This document shows positions 1 through 9,900 of a DNA stretch of 42,767 nucleotides, piece after piece. Source of the stretch: DASUBN01 sp036500225 (GTDB lineage: Bacteria > Pseudomonadota > Gammaproteobacteria > Natronospirales > REEB76); the NCBI GenBank assembly GCA_036500225.1, contig DASYCJ010000004.1, positions 1 through 42,767 on the forward strand, read 5' to 3'. The number at the start of each line of letters is the position of its first letter. Within the stretch, counting starts at the first letter, position 1. Made by a program: the position numbers and the translations under genes. The notes under the pieces were generated by a model. The model saw only the letters and a program-made list of their open reading frames with translations, was not told the DNA's origin and did no database searches.

Positions 1-1481
1 TGTGCCATGCGTATCCAGGCGGAGATGGGGCTGCCGTCGGTGACCGAGCCATCCACGAAAGGCAACACCACCCGATAGCGGCCCTGCTCGTCCATGGGCG
101 GCGCCGGCGGCATGAAGTTGTTCTCGGCCGTGGTGCTCGCCGTGCTGTTGTTACCCTGGAAATCCGGGATCGGTGCACCCTGCAGGCTGGTGACGAGGTT
201 GGCGAGCTGGACCGCCGCAGAGTCCTGCGAGTCCTGGCTGCTCGAGCTACTGCCCTGAAGCGGGCAGACCTTGCCCGATAGCACGCCACTGATGCTTGGC
301 TTCAGCGTGCGCCGCCGCGGCCTAAACTGCGCGTTCGCCGTACTCGCTCCGGCGCTCGCGAGGTTGCCATGTGACGTCAGTGGCACCACCGGCATGACCG
401 TGAAGCTGTTCGCATAGTAGGCACCGGTGCTATCGGCCTGGGCTGCGGTATAGCTCTCGGTGGACCAGGACTGGTCCGCGTTGCGGGCCGTATGGGTCAC
501 GCTGACGACCAGGAATTCCCGGTTGAAGTTCGCGACCGGATGTCCGGTGAGATTGAAGGCGCCTCCGGCCCGCAGGTTCGGCAGCGCGCCGCTGCCCATA
601 TAGAGGCAGGCCCAACACGCGATCTCCTGGGCACGCACCTGTGCCACGCGTGCAGCGTCGTCGGGAGTGGGAGTGCGGTGGTCATAGAGCCAGGCAGCGG
701 GGTAGCTCCCGGACAGTGGGGTGCCGTCCAACGCCATGCCGTACTCGCCTTGCACCGTGGTGGTCACGTTCTGGTAGTCATATCCCGTCACCTCGATCAG
801 GGCCGGAGCATGCTCCACCTTCCGGGTGATCTGGGTGATGGAATCGTAGTTATTGGTGCTGCTCGGGTCCGTGAACGGTACCGATACCGCGCTCGGGTAG
901 GACGAACCGTCCGACAGCGTCATCAGGCAAGTCCCGCTGTTATCCGTGAAGTAGAAGTAGATGCCCTCGTACTCCATGAGCCGGCAGATGAAGTCCAGGT
1001 CGCTCTCGGCGTACTGGCAGGTGAAGTCGTGAGCCAGATAGTTCTTGCCGGTCACGTCCGCGGTGAACACGTCCAGGTTGGAGGACAGCGTACCCCCGCA
1101 AGTCAGGCCCGCGTTATCCAGCACCGTCTCGGCGATGCGGGGATAGGTCATGCCCGTGAAGCCTGCGCTGCGGACGTTGAGGGACAGCTTCCACACCGGC
1201 GGCACCAGCACCACCCGGTAGTAGTTGTAGCCGCCCGCCTGCTGCAGTTGCTCGACCTTGGCCAGCATCCCGCTGTAGTTGTTGGCCTGATCGCCATGCA
1301 GCAGGAGCGAGGCGGTGCCGTTGAGCAGCGTCTGCAGATCGATGGCCACGCTGTCGTCTGCCTTCAGGCCGATCTCGAACCGGAACAGGCTGGAGAGGGC
1401 CTCGGTGCCCTGGAAATCCACCACCGTGAACGGGTTCGCCGGGTAGGCTGAACTCGTGAATTGAAACGTCGGCGTAGCCAT
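1..1481 (-). CDS. vgrG: VgrG spike protein of the T6SS, 3' end cut by window edge
   Basis: This is the VgrG/TssI trimeric spike, which sits on the Hcp tube tip and is fired into target cells. About 493 codons are visible with no stop before the left edge. The reading frame starts MATPTFQFTSS, with an AGGAGG ribosome site (1489-1494) just upstream of the ATG at 1481. The family hallmark QYAESDLDFICRLMEYEG followed by IYFYF lies near residues 155-180 (gp27-like part). The gp27/gp5 junction PRRRTLKPSISG is near residues 387-399. After KVCPLQ (404-409) comes an unusual Ser/Gln/Asp-rich stretch of about 40 residues (410-449), before the OB-fold-like DEQGRYRVVLPF. It is the last visible gene of the T6SS operon, 56 bp after tssG. 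Any effector domain, PAAR gene or adaptor would lie beyond the window. Family assignment is secure; the C-terminal type is unknown. Confidence 0.95.
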   Translation of the reverse strand, partial: MATPTFQFTSSAYPANPFTVVDFQGTEALSSLFRFEIGLKADDSVAIDLQTLLNGTASLLLHGDQANNYSGMLAKVEQLQQAGGYNYYRVVLVPPVWKLSLNVRSAGFTGMTYPRIAETVLDNAGLTCGGTLSSNLDVFTADVTGKNYLAHDFTCQYAESDLDFICRLMEYEGIYFYFTDNSGTCLMTLSDGSSYPSAVSVPFTDPSSTNNYDSITQITRKVEHAPALIEVTGYDYQNVTTTVQGEYGMALDGTPLSGSYPAAWLYDHRTPTPDDAARVAQVRAQEIACWACLYMGSGALPNLRAGGAFNLTGHPVANFNREFLVVSVTHTARNADQSWSTESYTAAQADSTGAYYANSFTVMPVVPLTSHGNLASAGASTANAQFRPRRRTLKPSISGVLSGKVCPLQGSSSSSQDSQDSAAVQLANLVTSLQGAPIPDFQGNNSTASTTAENNFMPPAPPMDEQGRYRVVLPFVDGSVTDGSPISAWIRMA

Positions 1482-1537
1482 CTACCTACCTCCTGCTTCG
1501 ACGCGCCGGGTACCCCGGCTCGTCGCAGACCAGATCC

Positions 1538-2542
1538 TTAGAGCATGAACCCCACTTCGAGGCCCGCGGCATTGGTGCCGCCTACCACCCAGGCGTCGAC
1601 GCCCAGGGTCGCGAACTCGCTCAATCCCATCATCTTGTTCATGTCGTTGCCGCCCACGGTGGCGGCCTGCACGATGCCCTCGTCCAGCACCAGCACCACC
1701 TCGCATTCCAGCGGCTGCACCAGGAACTCGGCGCAGATGTTGCGGATGCGCTCGATGAGGCCGCCCTCCTGGGTCGCCAGGCTGAAGGTCTCCGCATCGA
1801 TGGGCCCGATGCGGATCTGGAAGCGGCCGCAGCAATCCAGCACCCGTTCGCCCATCATGGCGTCGCTACCCAGGGTACAGCCGGCCCGGCCGATGCTCAG
1901 GCGCTGGTCGGTGGGGATGGTGGCCTGGCGCGGCACGCATTCGATTATCTCCACATCGCGGCGCCCCAGGCTGCCGCGCAGCATCGCTTCCAATGCCACG
2001 GCACTGCGCACCTGACGGCTGAAGAGCCCGATCTGACCGAGGAAACTCGCCGCATCCGGTACTTTGGCCCGCAACTTGGGGTCATACAGCCCCATCAGGG
2101 CATACAACATCCCCCAGTAACGCTCGCCCTCGCCCTCACCTTCGATGGCACTGAGCGCGAACCGGTACTTGCGCCAGGCGGCATACAGCAGCGGATAGAT
2201 CTGCTGATGCAGCATGTCCAGGAGGTCGCGGGACGCGGACTCGTCGTGCCACTCGTCCTCCAGCAACTCGCTGGTGTACCAGACCGGCAGCGGTGAGGAC
2301 GCGCCGTACAAGGCCATGAAGGTAGGTTCGATCTCGTAGCCGGTGGCCGTCTCGCGCATCCCGGCGATGCCTGACTCGCTGCGTTCCAGGCCCAATAGCG
2401 GACGGAAGCGCACGGCTGCGCCCTCCTCCTCGCCGCGCAGGCGCTGCAACAGGCGCACGACCTGATAGAAGTCGTACTCCCGGCTATTGGCGACGAGCTC
2501 GCGCTTCAGATCAGCGCGCGCTTGCCCAGTCTCGCTGGCCAT
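1538..2542 (-). CDS. tssG: T6SS baseplate protein TssG
   Basis: TssG (VasB/ImpH family, 334 aa) is the small wedge subunit of the T6SS baseplate and works with two TssF copies and TssE and TssK. The N-terminal pattern YDFYQVVRLLQRL followed by VRFRPLLGL is typical of the family, and the length matches the usual 300-350 aa. The first 37 bases overlap the end of tssF (2506-2542), so the two are almost certainly translationally coupled. An internal GERVLDCCGRFQIRIGP segment is the conserved C-terminal half. There is no signal peptide or membrane segment, as expected for a cytoplasmic baseplate component. Confidence 0.94.
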   Translation of the reverse strand: MASETGQARADLKRELVANSREYDFYQVVRLLQRLRGEEEGAAVRFRPLLGLERSESGIAGMRETATGYEIEPTFMALYGASSPLPVWYTSELLEDEWHDESASRDLLDMLHQQIYPLLYAAWRKYRFALSAIEGEGEGERYWGMLYALMGLYDPKLRAKVPDAASFLGQIGLFSRQVRSAVALEAMLRGSLGRRDVEIIECVPRQATIPTDQRLSIGRAGCTLGSDAMMGERVLDCCGRFQIRIGPIDAETFSLATQEGGLIERIRNICAEFLVQPLECEVVLVLDEGIVQAATVGGNDMNKMMGLSEFATLGVDAWVVGGTNAAGLEVGFML

Positions 2543-4233
2543 GTGTAGCTGCTTCCGGTTTGCTCATCCATGAGCGTGAATACACTGAAACTGTTCAAAG
2601 TCGAGAACGTCGCCAGCACCCGGTCCAGGAGGCTGCCGAACAGGAACATGTCCCCCGCCGAAGCGAAGTGGTCCTGGCGCAGGCTGGCGCGGATCTCCTG
2701 GCCACGCACCATGCCGGCGCCGAACAGACGGTCTCCGGCGCGCACCCCGACCTTGGAGATGGAGGCGATGCGCCGCTGGTTGGCCACTTCCCGGGACGAC
2801 TGGCCGCCGCCCTGCACCACGTAGAGCCTGAGCAGTGCCTGCAGGGTCTCCGCATCGGCGATGGGCAGGAAGTTCAGGGCCAGATGCGAGAGCAGGCGCC
2901 ACAGTACCGCCTCGCCCAGGGGCGGTTCCGCGCCGTCTGCCGGGGGCAGGATGTTGCGGAACGATATGAGATCCGACGTGCCGCTCGTCGAGCGGGAGAT
3001 ATCGCCGGGCCGAAGCTGCGCCGGCAGATGGCCGTTGCTGCAGGTGAGCCCGAGGATCAGGGTCTGTTGCGCCGGCAGCTCCACGCCGGGCGGGTAAGCC
3101 ACGGTCAGGTGCGGCTCCACGCCGCCGCCTTGCGCAGCCTGCACGAAATGCATGTCGTAGTAAGGCACCTGGGTGTTGCCGGCGCCGTACAGGTTCACCG
3201 GTCGGTATTCCTGGCGCAGGGCCGAGCCGCGGGTGTGACCCACCACCTCGTCCACCGAATACACCTGGATGTTGCCGTCCCGCACGCCCGCCGGCCGCAC
3301 CCGCACCGTGGCACGGCGATGGGTGAGCAGGATCGGGTCCGCGTCGTGGCGGAACAGGTTCACCGCCGGCGTGCTGTGCAAGGCGAAGCGCTCCCGGTCC
3401 ACCGCCGGGAAACGGATCTCGGTCGGCGCGAAGTCGAAGCGCACGTGGAACTGGTTGCCATTGCCGCGCTGGCGCCAGGATTGCAGGCCGCTCAACTCCA
3501 CGAACAGGAACTTCTCCTTCAGCAGGAAGTACTCCTGCAGCAGGGCGAAGGCTGGCAGCGTGGACGCCGGCCTGGGCAGCATGGCCTGGTCGTCGTCCAG
3601 GCCCAGGGGCTTCAGCGCCGAGGCGGGCAGTTCATGCTCGCCGGCGCCGGTGGAGATCACGATGCGCTCCAGGCCGCGCAGCAGCAACATATAGAGGTCG
3701 GCGGCACCGGCGAAGTCGCCGCCGATGAACAGCGGCAGCTTCTCCTCGTCCCACTGGGTGAGAGCCAGGCCGTTCAACTGCAGGGTCAGGTCGATGGCGC
3801 GCCGGCCGCCGGGCCGTTCCAGCAACTGCGCCTGCACCAGGCTCAGGGGCGAGATGCGCACGTCGAAGCAGGTGCGGAAGCGGCAGTGGGTGCCCTGCAC
3901 CTCGCTCGAATCCACGTAGGTGCCGGTAGGGATCACGGCGTTGCGGCGCAGCGTGTCCTTGGGCCGGAACTCCACGATGGTGGTGGCCGGCAGCGGCTTC
4001 AGGTAATGGGGATAGATGAGCTGGGTGAGGGTCTGAGCCAGCTCCGGGAAGTCGTCGTCGAGTTTCTCGCGCACGCTGCCGGTGAGGAAGGCCACGCCCT
4101 CGAGGATGCGCTCCACATCCGGGTCCGGGCTCGGGCCCGTGAGACGCGAGGCCAGCGCCGGATGGGCGGCGGCGAATTCCTTCGCCAGCTCGCGCAGCGC
4201 GCCTAGTTCCTGTTGGTAGTAATCGCGGTTCAT
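2506..4233 (-). CDS. tssF: T6SS baseplate protein TssF
   Basis: TssF (VasA/ImpG family, 575 aa) is the large baseplate wedge subunit. The start MNRDYYQQELGALRELAKEF, then AHPALASRL, PDPDVERILEGVAFL and PELAQTLTQLIYPHYL, are the classic N-terminal family blocks. The length is close to the usual ~590 aa. It starts 4 bp after the tssE stop and overlaps tssG at its end. The order tssE-tssF-tssG-vgrG is the common baseplate module, here placed directly downstream of an Hcp gene. Confidence 0.95.
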   Translation of the reverse strand: MNRDYYQQELGALRELAKEFAAAHPALASRLTGPSPDPDVERILEGVAFLTGSVREKLDDDFPELAQTLTQLIYPHYLKPLPATTIVEFRPKDTLRRNAVIPTGTYVDSSEVQGTHCRFRTCFDVRISPLSLVQAQLLERPGGRRAIDLTLQLNGLALTQWDEEKLPLFIGGDFAGAADLYMLLLRGLERIVISTGAGEHELPASALKPLGLDDDQAMLPRPASTLPAFALLQEYFLLKEKFLFVELSGLQSWRQRGNGNQFHVRFDFAPTEIRFPAVDRERFALHSTPAVNLFRHDADPILLTHRRATVRVRPAGVRDGNIQVYSVDEVVGHTRGSALRQEYRPVNLYGAGNTQVPYYDMHFVQAAQGGGVEPHLTVAYPPGVELPAQQTLILGLTCSNGHLPAQLRPGDISRSTSGTSDLISFRNILPPADGAEPPLGEAVLWRLLSHLALNFLPIADAETLQALLRLYVVQGGGQSSREVANQRRIASISKVGVRAGDRLFGAGMVRGQEIRASLRQDHFASAGDMFLFGSLLDRVLATFSTLNSFSVFTLMDEQTGSSYTWPARLGKRALI

Positions 4234-4237
4234 GTGT

Positions 4238-4645
4238 CTATTGCCTCACGCTGACGCGCCCGTCGCCTTCGATGTTCACCATATAGCGCACCGGCACCCG
4301 GGCCTTGCCGTACAGGAGTTCGCCCTGCACCACGAAACGCAGCAGACCCGGCGACTCCTCGGCCGGCAGGCTGACCCGGGTCTCCTGCATGCGCGGCTCG
4401 AACTCGCGGGTGGTGACCTCGATGGCCTCACGGATGCGTTCAAGGTCCGGTGGCGTGAGGTTAGCCAGCATGTTCGAGATGTCCGGCAAGCCATAGGCAG
4501 CGCTCAAGGGCGTCGAGCCACGGCGCGTGTTGTACAGCCGGCCCACGTCCTGCAGCACCGACTCCACATAGCCGCCCACATCGGTACCGGTCGTGCCACC
4601 CGCTGACCACCGGCGTAGACGCTTGAACAGTCGCTCCTCGGACAT
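4238..4645 (-). CDS. tssE: T6SS baseplate protein TssE (gp25-like)
   Basis: TssE (135 aa) is the gp25/lysozyme-like wedge protein that nucleates sheath polymerisation on the baseplate. The family pattern SVLQDVGRLYNTRRGS, then AAYGLPDISNML, is seen at residues ~29-58, followed by the I..aI...EPRM helix (around REFEPRMQETRV). It starts 7 bp after the hcp-A stop with an AGGTGATGG ribosome site and ends 4 bp before tssF. The protein is cytoplasmic with no unusual features. Confidence 0.93.
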   Translation of the reverse strand: MSEERLFKRLRRWSAGGTTGTDVGGYVESVLQDVGRLYNTRRGSTPLSAAYGLPDISNMLANLTPPDLERIREAIEVTTREFEPRMQETRVSLPAEESPGLLRFVVQGELLYGKARVPVRYMVNIEGDGRVSVRQ

Positions 4646-4652
4646 CCATCAC

Positions 4653-5141
4653 CTACTTGTTCGGGTCCTGGTTCCATTGCTCTTCGTATTCGATGCCGTC
4701 TTCCTCCCAGGTCCAGCGGATCACCTCATAGGTGAACCATACGTTCTCCATGTTCGAATAGCCCGCGTATTGCTTGTCCAGCACATCCGGAACCCAGGAA
4801 TCCAGCTTCACGATCAGCGCGTTCTGCAGCATCACCGTGAAGTACTGGGTCTCGTCGCCGGAGCCGTCCAGGCGATACCAGCGCAGCGTGACCTCGGTCA
4901 GCACCTCGCCGCTACACAGGACCTGATATAGCTTGGGGCTGCTCTTGTCCACCTCTTTGGTGATCATCAGCGGCCGGTGCACGCGCCGGCCCGAAGGCAC
5001 GCCGCTGTCGTTGGTGGGTATCTCCACCAAGTGCTTGAAGGCCTGCACCAGGATCGTATCCTCGCGGCCTTCGATGTCGCAGGAACCTTCGATCGGTCCC
5101 TGGTCCTTGCCCACCAGTGTCAGGTTTCCCGGTATCGGCAT
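4653..5141 (-). CDS. hcp: Hcp tube protein, paralogue A
   Basis: Hcp/TssD (162 aa) forms the hexameric rings of the inner T6SS tube. The pattern ILVQAFKHLVEIP, then PSGRRVHRPLMITKEVDKSS and LYQVLCSGEVL, is diagnostic. A strong ribosome site (AAGGAG) precedes the ATG. It differs clearly from the second Hcp of the cluster (13499-14017), which shares the same blocks but has different loops and a different C-terminus. It lies between the fused sheath gene and tssE, so it is co-expressed with the fused sheath. It may be a structural tube protein specific to the fused sheath, or an alternative cargo-carrying Hcp; the sequence cannot separate these. Confidence 0.95.
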   Translation of the reverse strand: MPIPGNLTLVGKDQGPIEGSCDIEGREDTILVQAFKHLVEIPTNDSGVPSGRRVHRPLMITKEVDKSSPKLYQVLCSGEVLTEVTLRWYRLDGSGDETQYFTVMLQNALIVKLDSWVPDVLDKQYAGYSNMENVWFTYEVIRWTWEEDGIEYEEQWNQDPNK

Positions 5142-5182
5142 GATGCGTACTCCTTAAGGACGGCTGCGGGCGGACCCGGCCG

Positions 5183-6958
5183 TCATGCTTTTTCCAGCTT
5201 GCCGCTCACCGCCAGCGAGAACGGCGAGCCGAGATACTTGAGATGCGGCGTGATGTTGAGCTTCACCAGGTACCAGTCGTTCTTGCCCGGCACTTCCACC
5301 ACTTCGATCTTGGCTTGGCGCAGCGGGCGGCGTGCCCGCACGCTCGGCGCCGGGTTGGCCATGTCAGTCACGTACTGCTGGATCCACTGGCTCAATTCCT
5401 TCTCCACTTCGGCGCGGTTGCGCCAGCCGCCCAGGTGTTCGCGCTGCATGACCTTGAGGTAATGGGCGAGGCGACTCACCAGCAGTAGATAGGGCAACTG
5501 CGCCGCGAGCTTGCGGCCGATGCCCACGCTCGGGGTAGCGCTCTCTTCCTCCGGCACGCTCTGCACCGAGGTCGCGGTGTAGAAGGCCACCTCGTTCTCG
5601 CCGCGGTGCGCGGTGAGAGTGATGAAGCCGAAGCGCGACAGGTCCACTTCCAGGGTGTCGTCCACCACCACTTCCGTCGGCACCATGCCGGGGCCCTCGC
5701 CCTGCACCGTCAGGCCCTCGACCCGGCCGTATTCCTTGCCGGTCACGTTTAGGCACCAGCGGAAGCGCGCGAAGCTCGCCGCCAGGCGCGTGACGAAGGC
5801 GTAAGCGGAGTTACCCCACAGACAACGGTCCTCGTCGCCGGTGAAACTCTCGGTGTAATCGAAGGCCGCGGCCTTGAGGCCGGGCGTGCCGTAGCCGCGC
5901 CGCAGCAGGAAGCGCGGCAGGGTCAGGGCCAGGTAGCGGGCGTCCTCGCTCTCCCTGAAACCACGCCACTTGGTGAACTGCGGCTCAGCCATGAGGGAAC
6001 GCAGGTCCCGGATGCGCGGCAGAGCGGCGAAGCTCGGCAAGCCGAAGAAGGCGGGACCGGCGGCGGCGATGAAGGGCGCATGGGCCACCGCCGCCACGCT
6101 CGCCAGATTCTGCAGGAGACGCACATCCTCGGCGCCTGGGCCGAAGCTGAAGTCTCCCACCAATAAACTGTAGGGACGTCCTCCGTACTGGCCGAACTCG
6201 CCGGTGTAGATGAGCTGGTAGAGTTGCGACTGCACCACCTCCGGGACGTCCTCAAAATCCTCCTGCAAGCGCTGCTTGGAGAGGTTCAGCAGCTCCACCG
6301 AGCAGTTCTCGGACTGGTCCACCCGCGCTGTCAGGAACTGCAGCCCGCGCCAGGACGCTTCCAGACCGCGGAACTCCGGGTGATGCAGGATCTGGTCGAG
6401 CTGGGGTCCGAGACGTGCGTCGATCTCAGCCAGCATCTGGCCCACGTTGTGGGCGCCGAGGGCCGCCACCCGCGACTTCAAGGCATCGTGCCAGAAGCGC
6501 CCCGAGCGGGTGTCCATCTCCCATTCCGCCATCAGGGACTGGATGTCCGCGGCGATCTGTCGCAGGTCCGCGCCCCGCTCCCGGTAGCGCCACAAGAGCG
6601 CACGCAGTTCCAGCAAGGCGCGTAATTCCGGCACCTGGCGGATCAACTTGTCCGGCGTGAAGTCTTCCAGGCTGCGGAACTCCAGTTCCACTTCCAGGGG
6701 CGCATCGGAGGCGTCGCTCAGGCGGTTCGGTACCTGCAGGTTCAAGCGCGGCGTGAGCTTGGCTAATATGGGATCGACTGCCCCGTTCGGCAGCAGCAAG
6801 GGCCGGTTGTCGGACTCGAAGCTCGCGCGTGCGTCGCGCGTGAAGTCGCCCAGCACCAGGATGCGGAACGGCAGTTCCACGTCACTGGGGCGGCCGGCGG
6901 TCTCGGTCCTGTAGACCAAGCGCAGGCGTTCGGACTTCTCCTGGACTTCGTCAGCCAC
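5183..6958 (-). CDS. Natural TssB-TssC fusion, second sheath protein
   Basis: A single open frame of 591 codons joins two sheath-protein types. Residues ~10-143 match TssB of this cluster block by block: RLRLVYRTET against RVNIVYQSET, ELPFRILVLGDFT against ELPLKMLVLGDFT, LEDFTPDKLIRQVPELRALLELR against the corresponding FSPDRVAEQVPELKQMLELR segment. Residues ~165-591 match TssC: FRGLEASWRGLQ, EDFEDVPEVVQSQLY, LPYLLLVSRLAHYLKVMQRE, PLRQAKIEV. The GTG start at 6958 has a GGAGG site 9 bases upstream. The TssC N-terminal helix used for ClpV binding is absent at the joint. The gene lies 21 bp after tssM and 41 bp before hcp-A. Two TssC paralogues in one cluster (ImpC/ImpD in Rhizobium) are known; whether this fusion makes sheath, caps it or poisons it is inference. 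Confidence 0.93.
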   Translation of the reverse strand: MADEVQEKSERLRLVYRTETAGRPSDVELPFRILVLGDFTRDARASFESDNRPLLLPNGAVDPILAKLTPRLNLQVPNRLSDASDAPLEVELEFRSLEDFTPDKLIRQVPELRALLELRALLWRYRERGADLRQIAADIQSLMAEWEMDTRSGRFWHDALKSRVAALGAHNVGQMLAEIDARLGPQLDQILHHPEFRGLEASWRGLQFLTARVDQSENCSVELLNLSKQRLQEDFEDVPEVVQSQLYQLIYTGEFGQYGGRPYSLLVGDFSFGPGAEDVRLLQNLASVAAVAHAPFIAAAGPAFFGLPSFAALPRIRDLRSLMAEPQFTKWRGFRESEDARYLALTLPRFLLRRGYGTPGLKAAAFDYTESFTGDEDRCLWGNSAYAFVTRLAASFARFRWCLNVTGKEYGRVEGLTVQGEGPGMVPTEVVVDDTLEVDLSRFGFITLTAHRGENEVAFYTATSVQSVPEEESATPSVGIGRKLAAQLPYLLLVSRLAHYLKVMQREHLGGWRNRAEVEKELSQWIQQYVTDMANPAPSVRARRPLRQAKIEVVEVPGKNDWYLVKLNITPHLKYLGSPFSLAVSGKLEKA

Positions 6959-6979
6959 CGTGCTTGTCCTCCATCATGG

Positions 6980-9900
6980 TCACTGGCCCCCGTCCGTCCA
7001 GCAGCGCGCCAGTTCCAGCGGCGTCTCCAGGGGGATGGCCTTCAGCGCCGAGATCACCGGCTTCTGGCCGCTGAAGCCGTAACGCACGCGGATCGCCGTG
7101 ACGCCGTCGTGGGTCAGTTCCTCGCGGGAATCCGGGAAGTCATCCACCGTATACAGGTGCTCGCCGTCCTTGAAGTCTTCCAGGAACTGCGGGAAGCCCT
7201 TGAGCCCGGAGTACACCCGCGTCAGCACCAGCGGGCCGATGAAGATGCGCACCACCGTGTCGCCGCAGGTGCCCACGGACCAGTTGAAGGTCTGGGTGGC
7301 CTTGGCGTTGTAGTTGTCCAGTTCCTGCATGCCGCTCGAGCACTGCAGGGTGAGCATGATGTCCGACGGCAGGATCTTGGCGCCGGTGTTCACGTTGGTG
7401 GGCAGGGCCGAGACCGTCACCGCCTGGGGCATGGACACCAGCTGCTCACCTTCCATGGCGTGGTTCAGGTAGCTGATGAAGCTGGAATTGAACGGTATGG
7501 CCTTGTCATCCACCCGCACCGGCGTGTAACCCGCCTGATACTTGTTGCTCAGGAACGGCCCGGCGGTCTTGTTGACGAAGCCCCACACCAGACCGCTCTT
7601 GCCGATCATCAGGTCCGGTAGCTTGGACTCGTCCACACCTTCCGTCTGGGTCAGCACCTGGCTGCTCCACTGGGTGTTGAGGTAGCAGGCGGTGTCCTGG
7701 GCCATGAACTCATAGAGCATGCGCAGAGGACCGGTATACACGCTCCAGAAAGACTCAGTCTCCGGCGCGGGCTTGCCCATGATGAGCTGCAAGGCCTGGA
7801 TGGCTGCCCAGCCATTGCCGCCGGCGGTGCCACTGGCAGCCACCTTATCCGGGTTACCGTAGAGCGCCGCGATGTTGGCATAGGACTCGCTGGCGTTATC
7901 GGAGTTGAAAGCCAGCAGGGTCAGGGCCTTCTCATAATCCTGGTTGGCCTTGGCTGCATCGCTGAGCGCGGTCTCCAGGTCCTTCTTGGGCTTGCCGCGT
8001 TTCACCTTCGGCTTCTTGTTGAGCTTCTGGATGGCCTTCACCTGGCCGTTGATCTCCTTGGCTTCCTTGCTCAGGCCCGTGAGGATGCCTGTGCCGTAGC
8101 CCGCCAGCGCCTTGCCGAAGCCACCTTTGGCAGCCGTGGGCTTGGTGCTGGAAGCCGGCGCATAGGTCGCAGCTTCTTCGTAATAGTCCACCGAGGTCTT
8201 GAGCTCGCCCGCATCCTCGTCCAGCACCGCCAGCTCGTCGTGCATGCGGTCCAGGAGCTTGGTATAGGGATCGGACTGACCCAGGTTACCCACCACCGCG
8301 AGCCACTGGGCGCGGTCCGCCAGGGTGTCCTTGCCCTCGTCGAAGCGTGAAGCGAATTCGCTCCAGGCATTCAGGTAGTTGTCTTCGTAATAGTCGTAGA
8401 ACTTGTCCATGTAATCTGCCACCGGGCCGCTGTCGCCGCCGCCGGTGGCTTTCTGCATCTCGTCGGTGAAGGCCTTGATGATCTTGAAACCGTCGGCCGT
8501 GTAAGCCGGCTGCACCGTGGGCGGATTCGCCAGGGGATGGGTGCCGTTCCAGAACTCGTCCAGGTTCACCGGGTTCAAGCCCGGTGCATGGTTGGCCAGG
8601 TTCAGGAGCCAGGTGTAATCGCCGGTGGTCTTGCGCAGCAGTTCCACCAGGGCGTCCCGCACCACCACCTGCTCACGTTGGATATCGGCATCGTCCGCCT
8701 GATACCAGACGTATTCCGGATAGAGGGCCTGCAAGGCGTCACCGGATTTGCCCGTGAGTTCCGGTTGCAGTTCCTGCCAATAGGCGGTCGGTACCGGCGC
8801 GAGCTGATGCAGGTCATCCACATCCGCATCGTCCAACCGCGCCTGCAGGATCAGGCTGCGGCGAGCCAAGCCCTCCGCCAACACCTGGATCGCCGGATCG
8901 CCGGGGCTGATGAGCGCCAAGCGGTTCTTCAGGCGCCGATCCATGTCCTGCAACACACTCTGGTCGAAGCGCTGCACGAAGCCGTCGCTGATGGCATCCA
9001 ACTGCGGCGGTTCGAGGCCGGCGTACCAGGGGAACAGCCAGCCATCGTGGGCAGCTTCGAGATCGTTGAGGGTAGTGTCCACCTGGGCCAAGGCCACCAC
9101 GTCCTGGTTCACGTCACCGGGCGCGAAGTTGACCTTGGTCAGGCCGCCGTCGATGTCGTGCAGCGCGTGGTAGTCGTGCAGGAACAGGAAGCTCGTTACC
9201 AGGGCCGCCGCCAGCAGCAAGCCGCCGGCGATGCCCACCCAATAATGATGCAGGGCACGGCGCACCCGCTCCGCCGCCGGCAGCGTGACCAGGAGACCCC
9301 GGTCCGCCGGCATCACCTTGGTGAATAGGTCGTGCAGGAACAGACCGCGATCATGCAGATCACGGCCCCGCTCGTCGGTCTCCACCTGCTGGCTGGAAGA
9401 CAGGAACAGGCCACGGAAATGCGGCGTCTCCAGGTAAGGGCTGCCCCGCAGGGCGCCGTCGGTGAAGTGCCGCAGGCCGTCACGGAGCTTATATAGAGCA
9501 TCCGGGAAGAACATCATCTCGATGGAGGGATTCTGGGTGCGCTCCACCAAGAGCAGGCGCAGGTCCTTGAGCCGGGTGTTGAGCTTATCCAGGCACTGGT
9601 CGAGCGCCATCATCACGTCGGCGCCCGGCTTGTCGTTGAGGGCGCCCATCACCTGGCGCCAGCTCTCCTCAGGCAGGGACTCGCAGAAAGGCGTGAAGCC
9701 CTCGATGAGATCGCACTTGGTCACCAGGAGATACACCGGCACCTGGGCCGCCAGGGTGTTCATCAGGTGGCCCAGACTGGTGCGCACTTGGCGCCCTTCT
9801 TCCAACAGGTCATCGGCGCTGGCGGTCAGCAGGCGATCCGCGCCCACCACCACCAGGATGCCGTTCAGAGGTTCTTTCTGCCTACGGCGCGACAGGAGCG

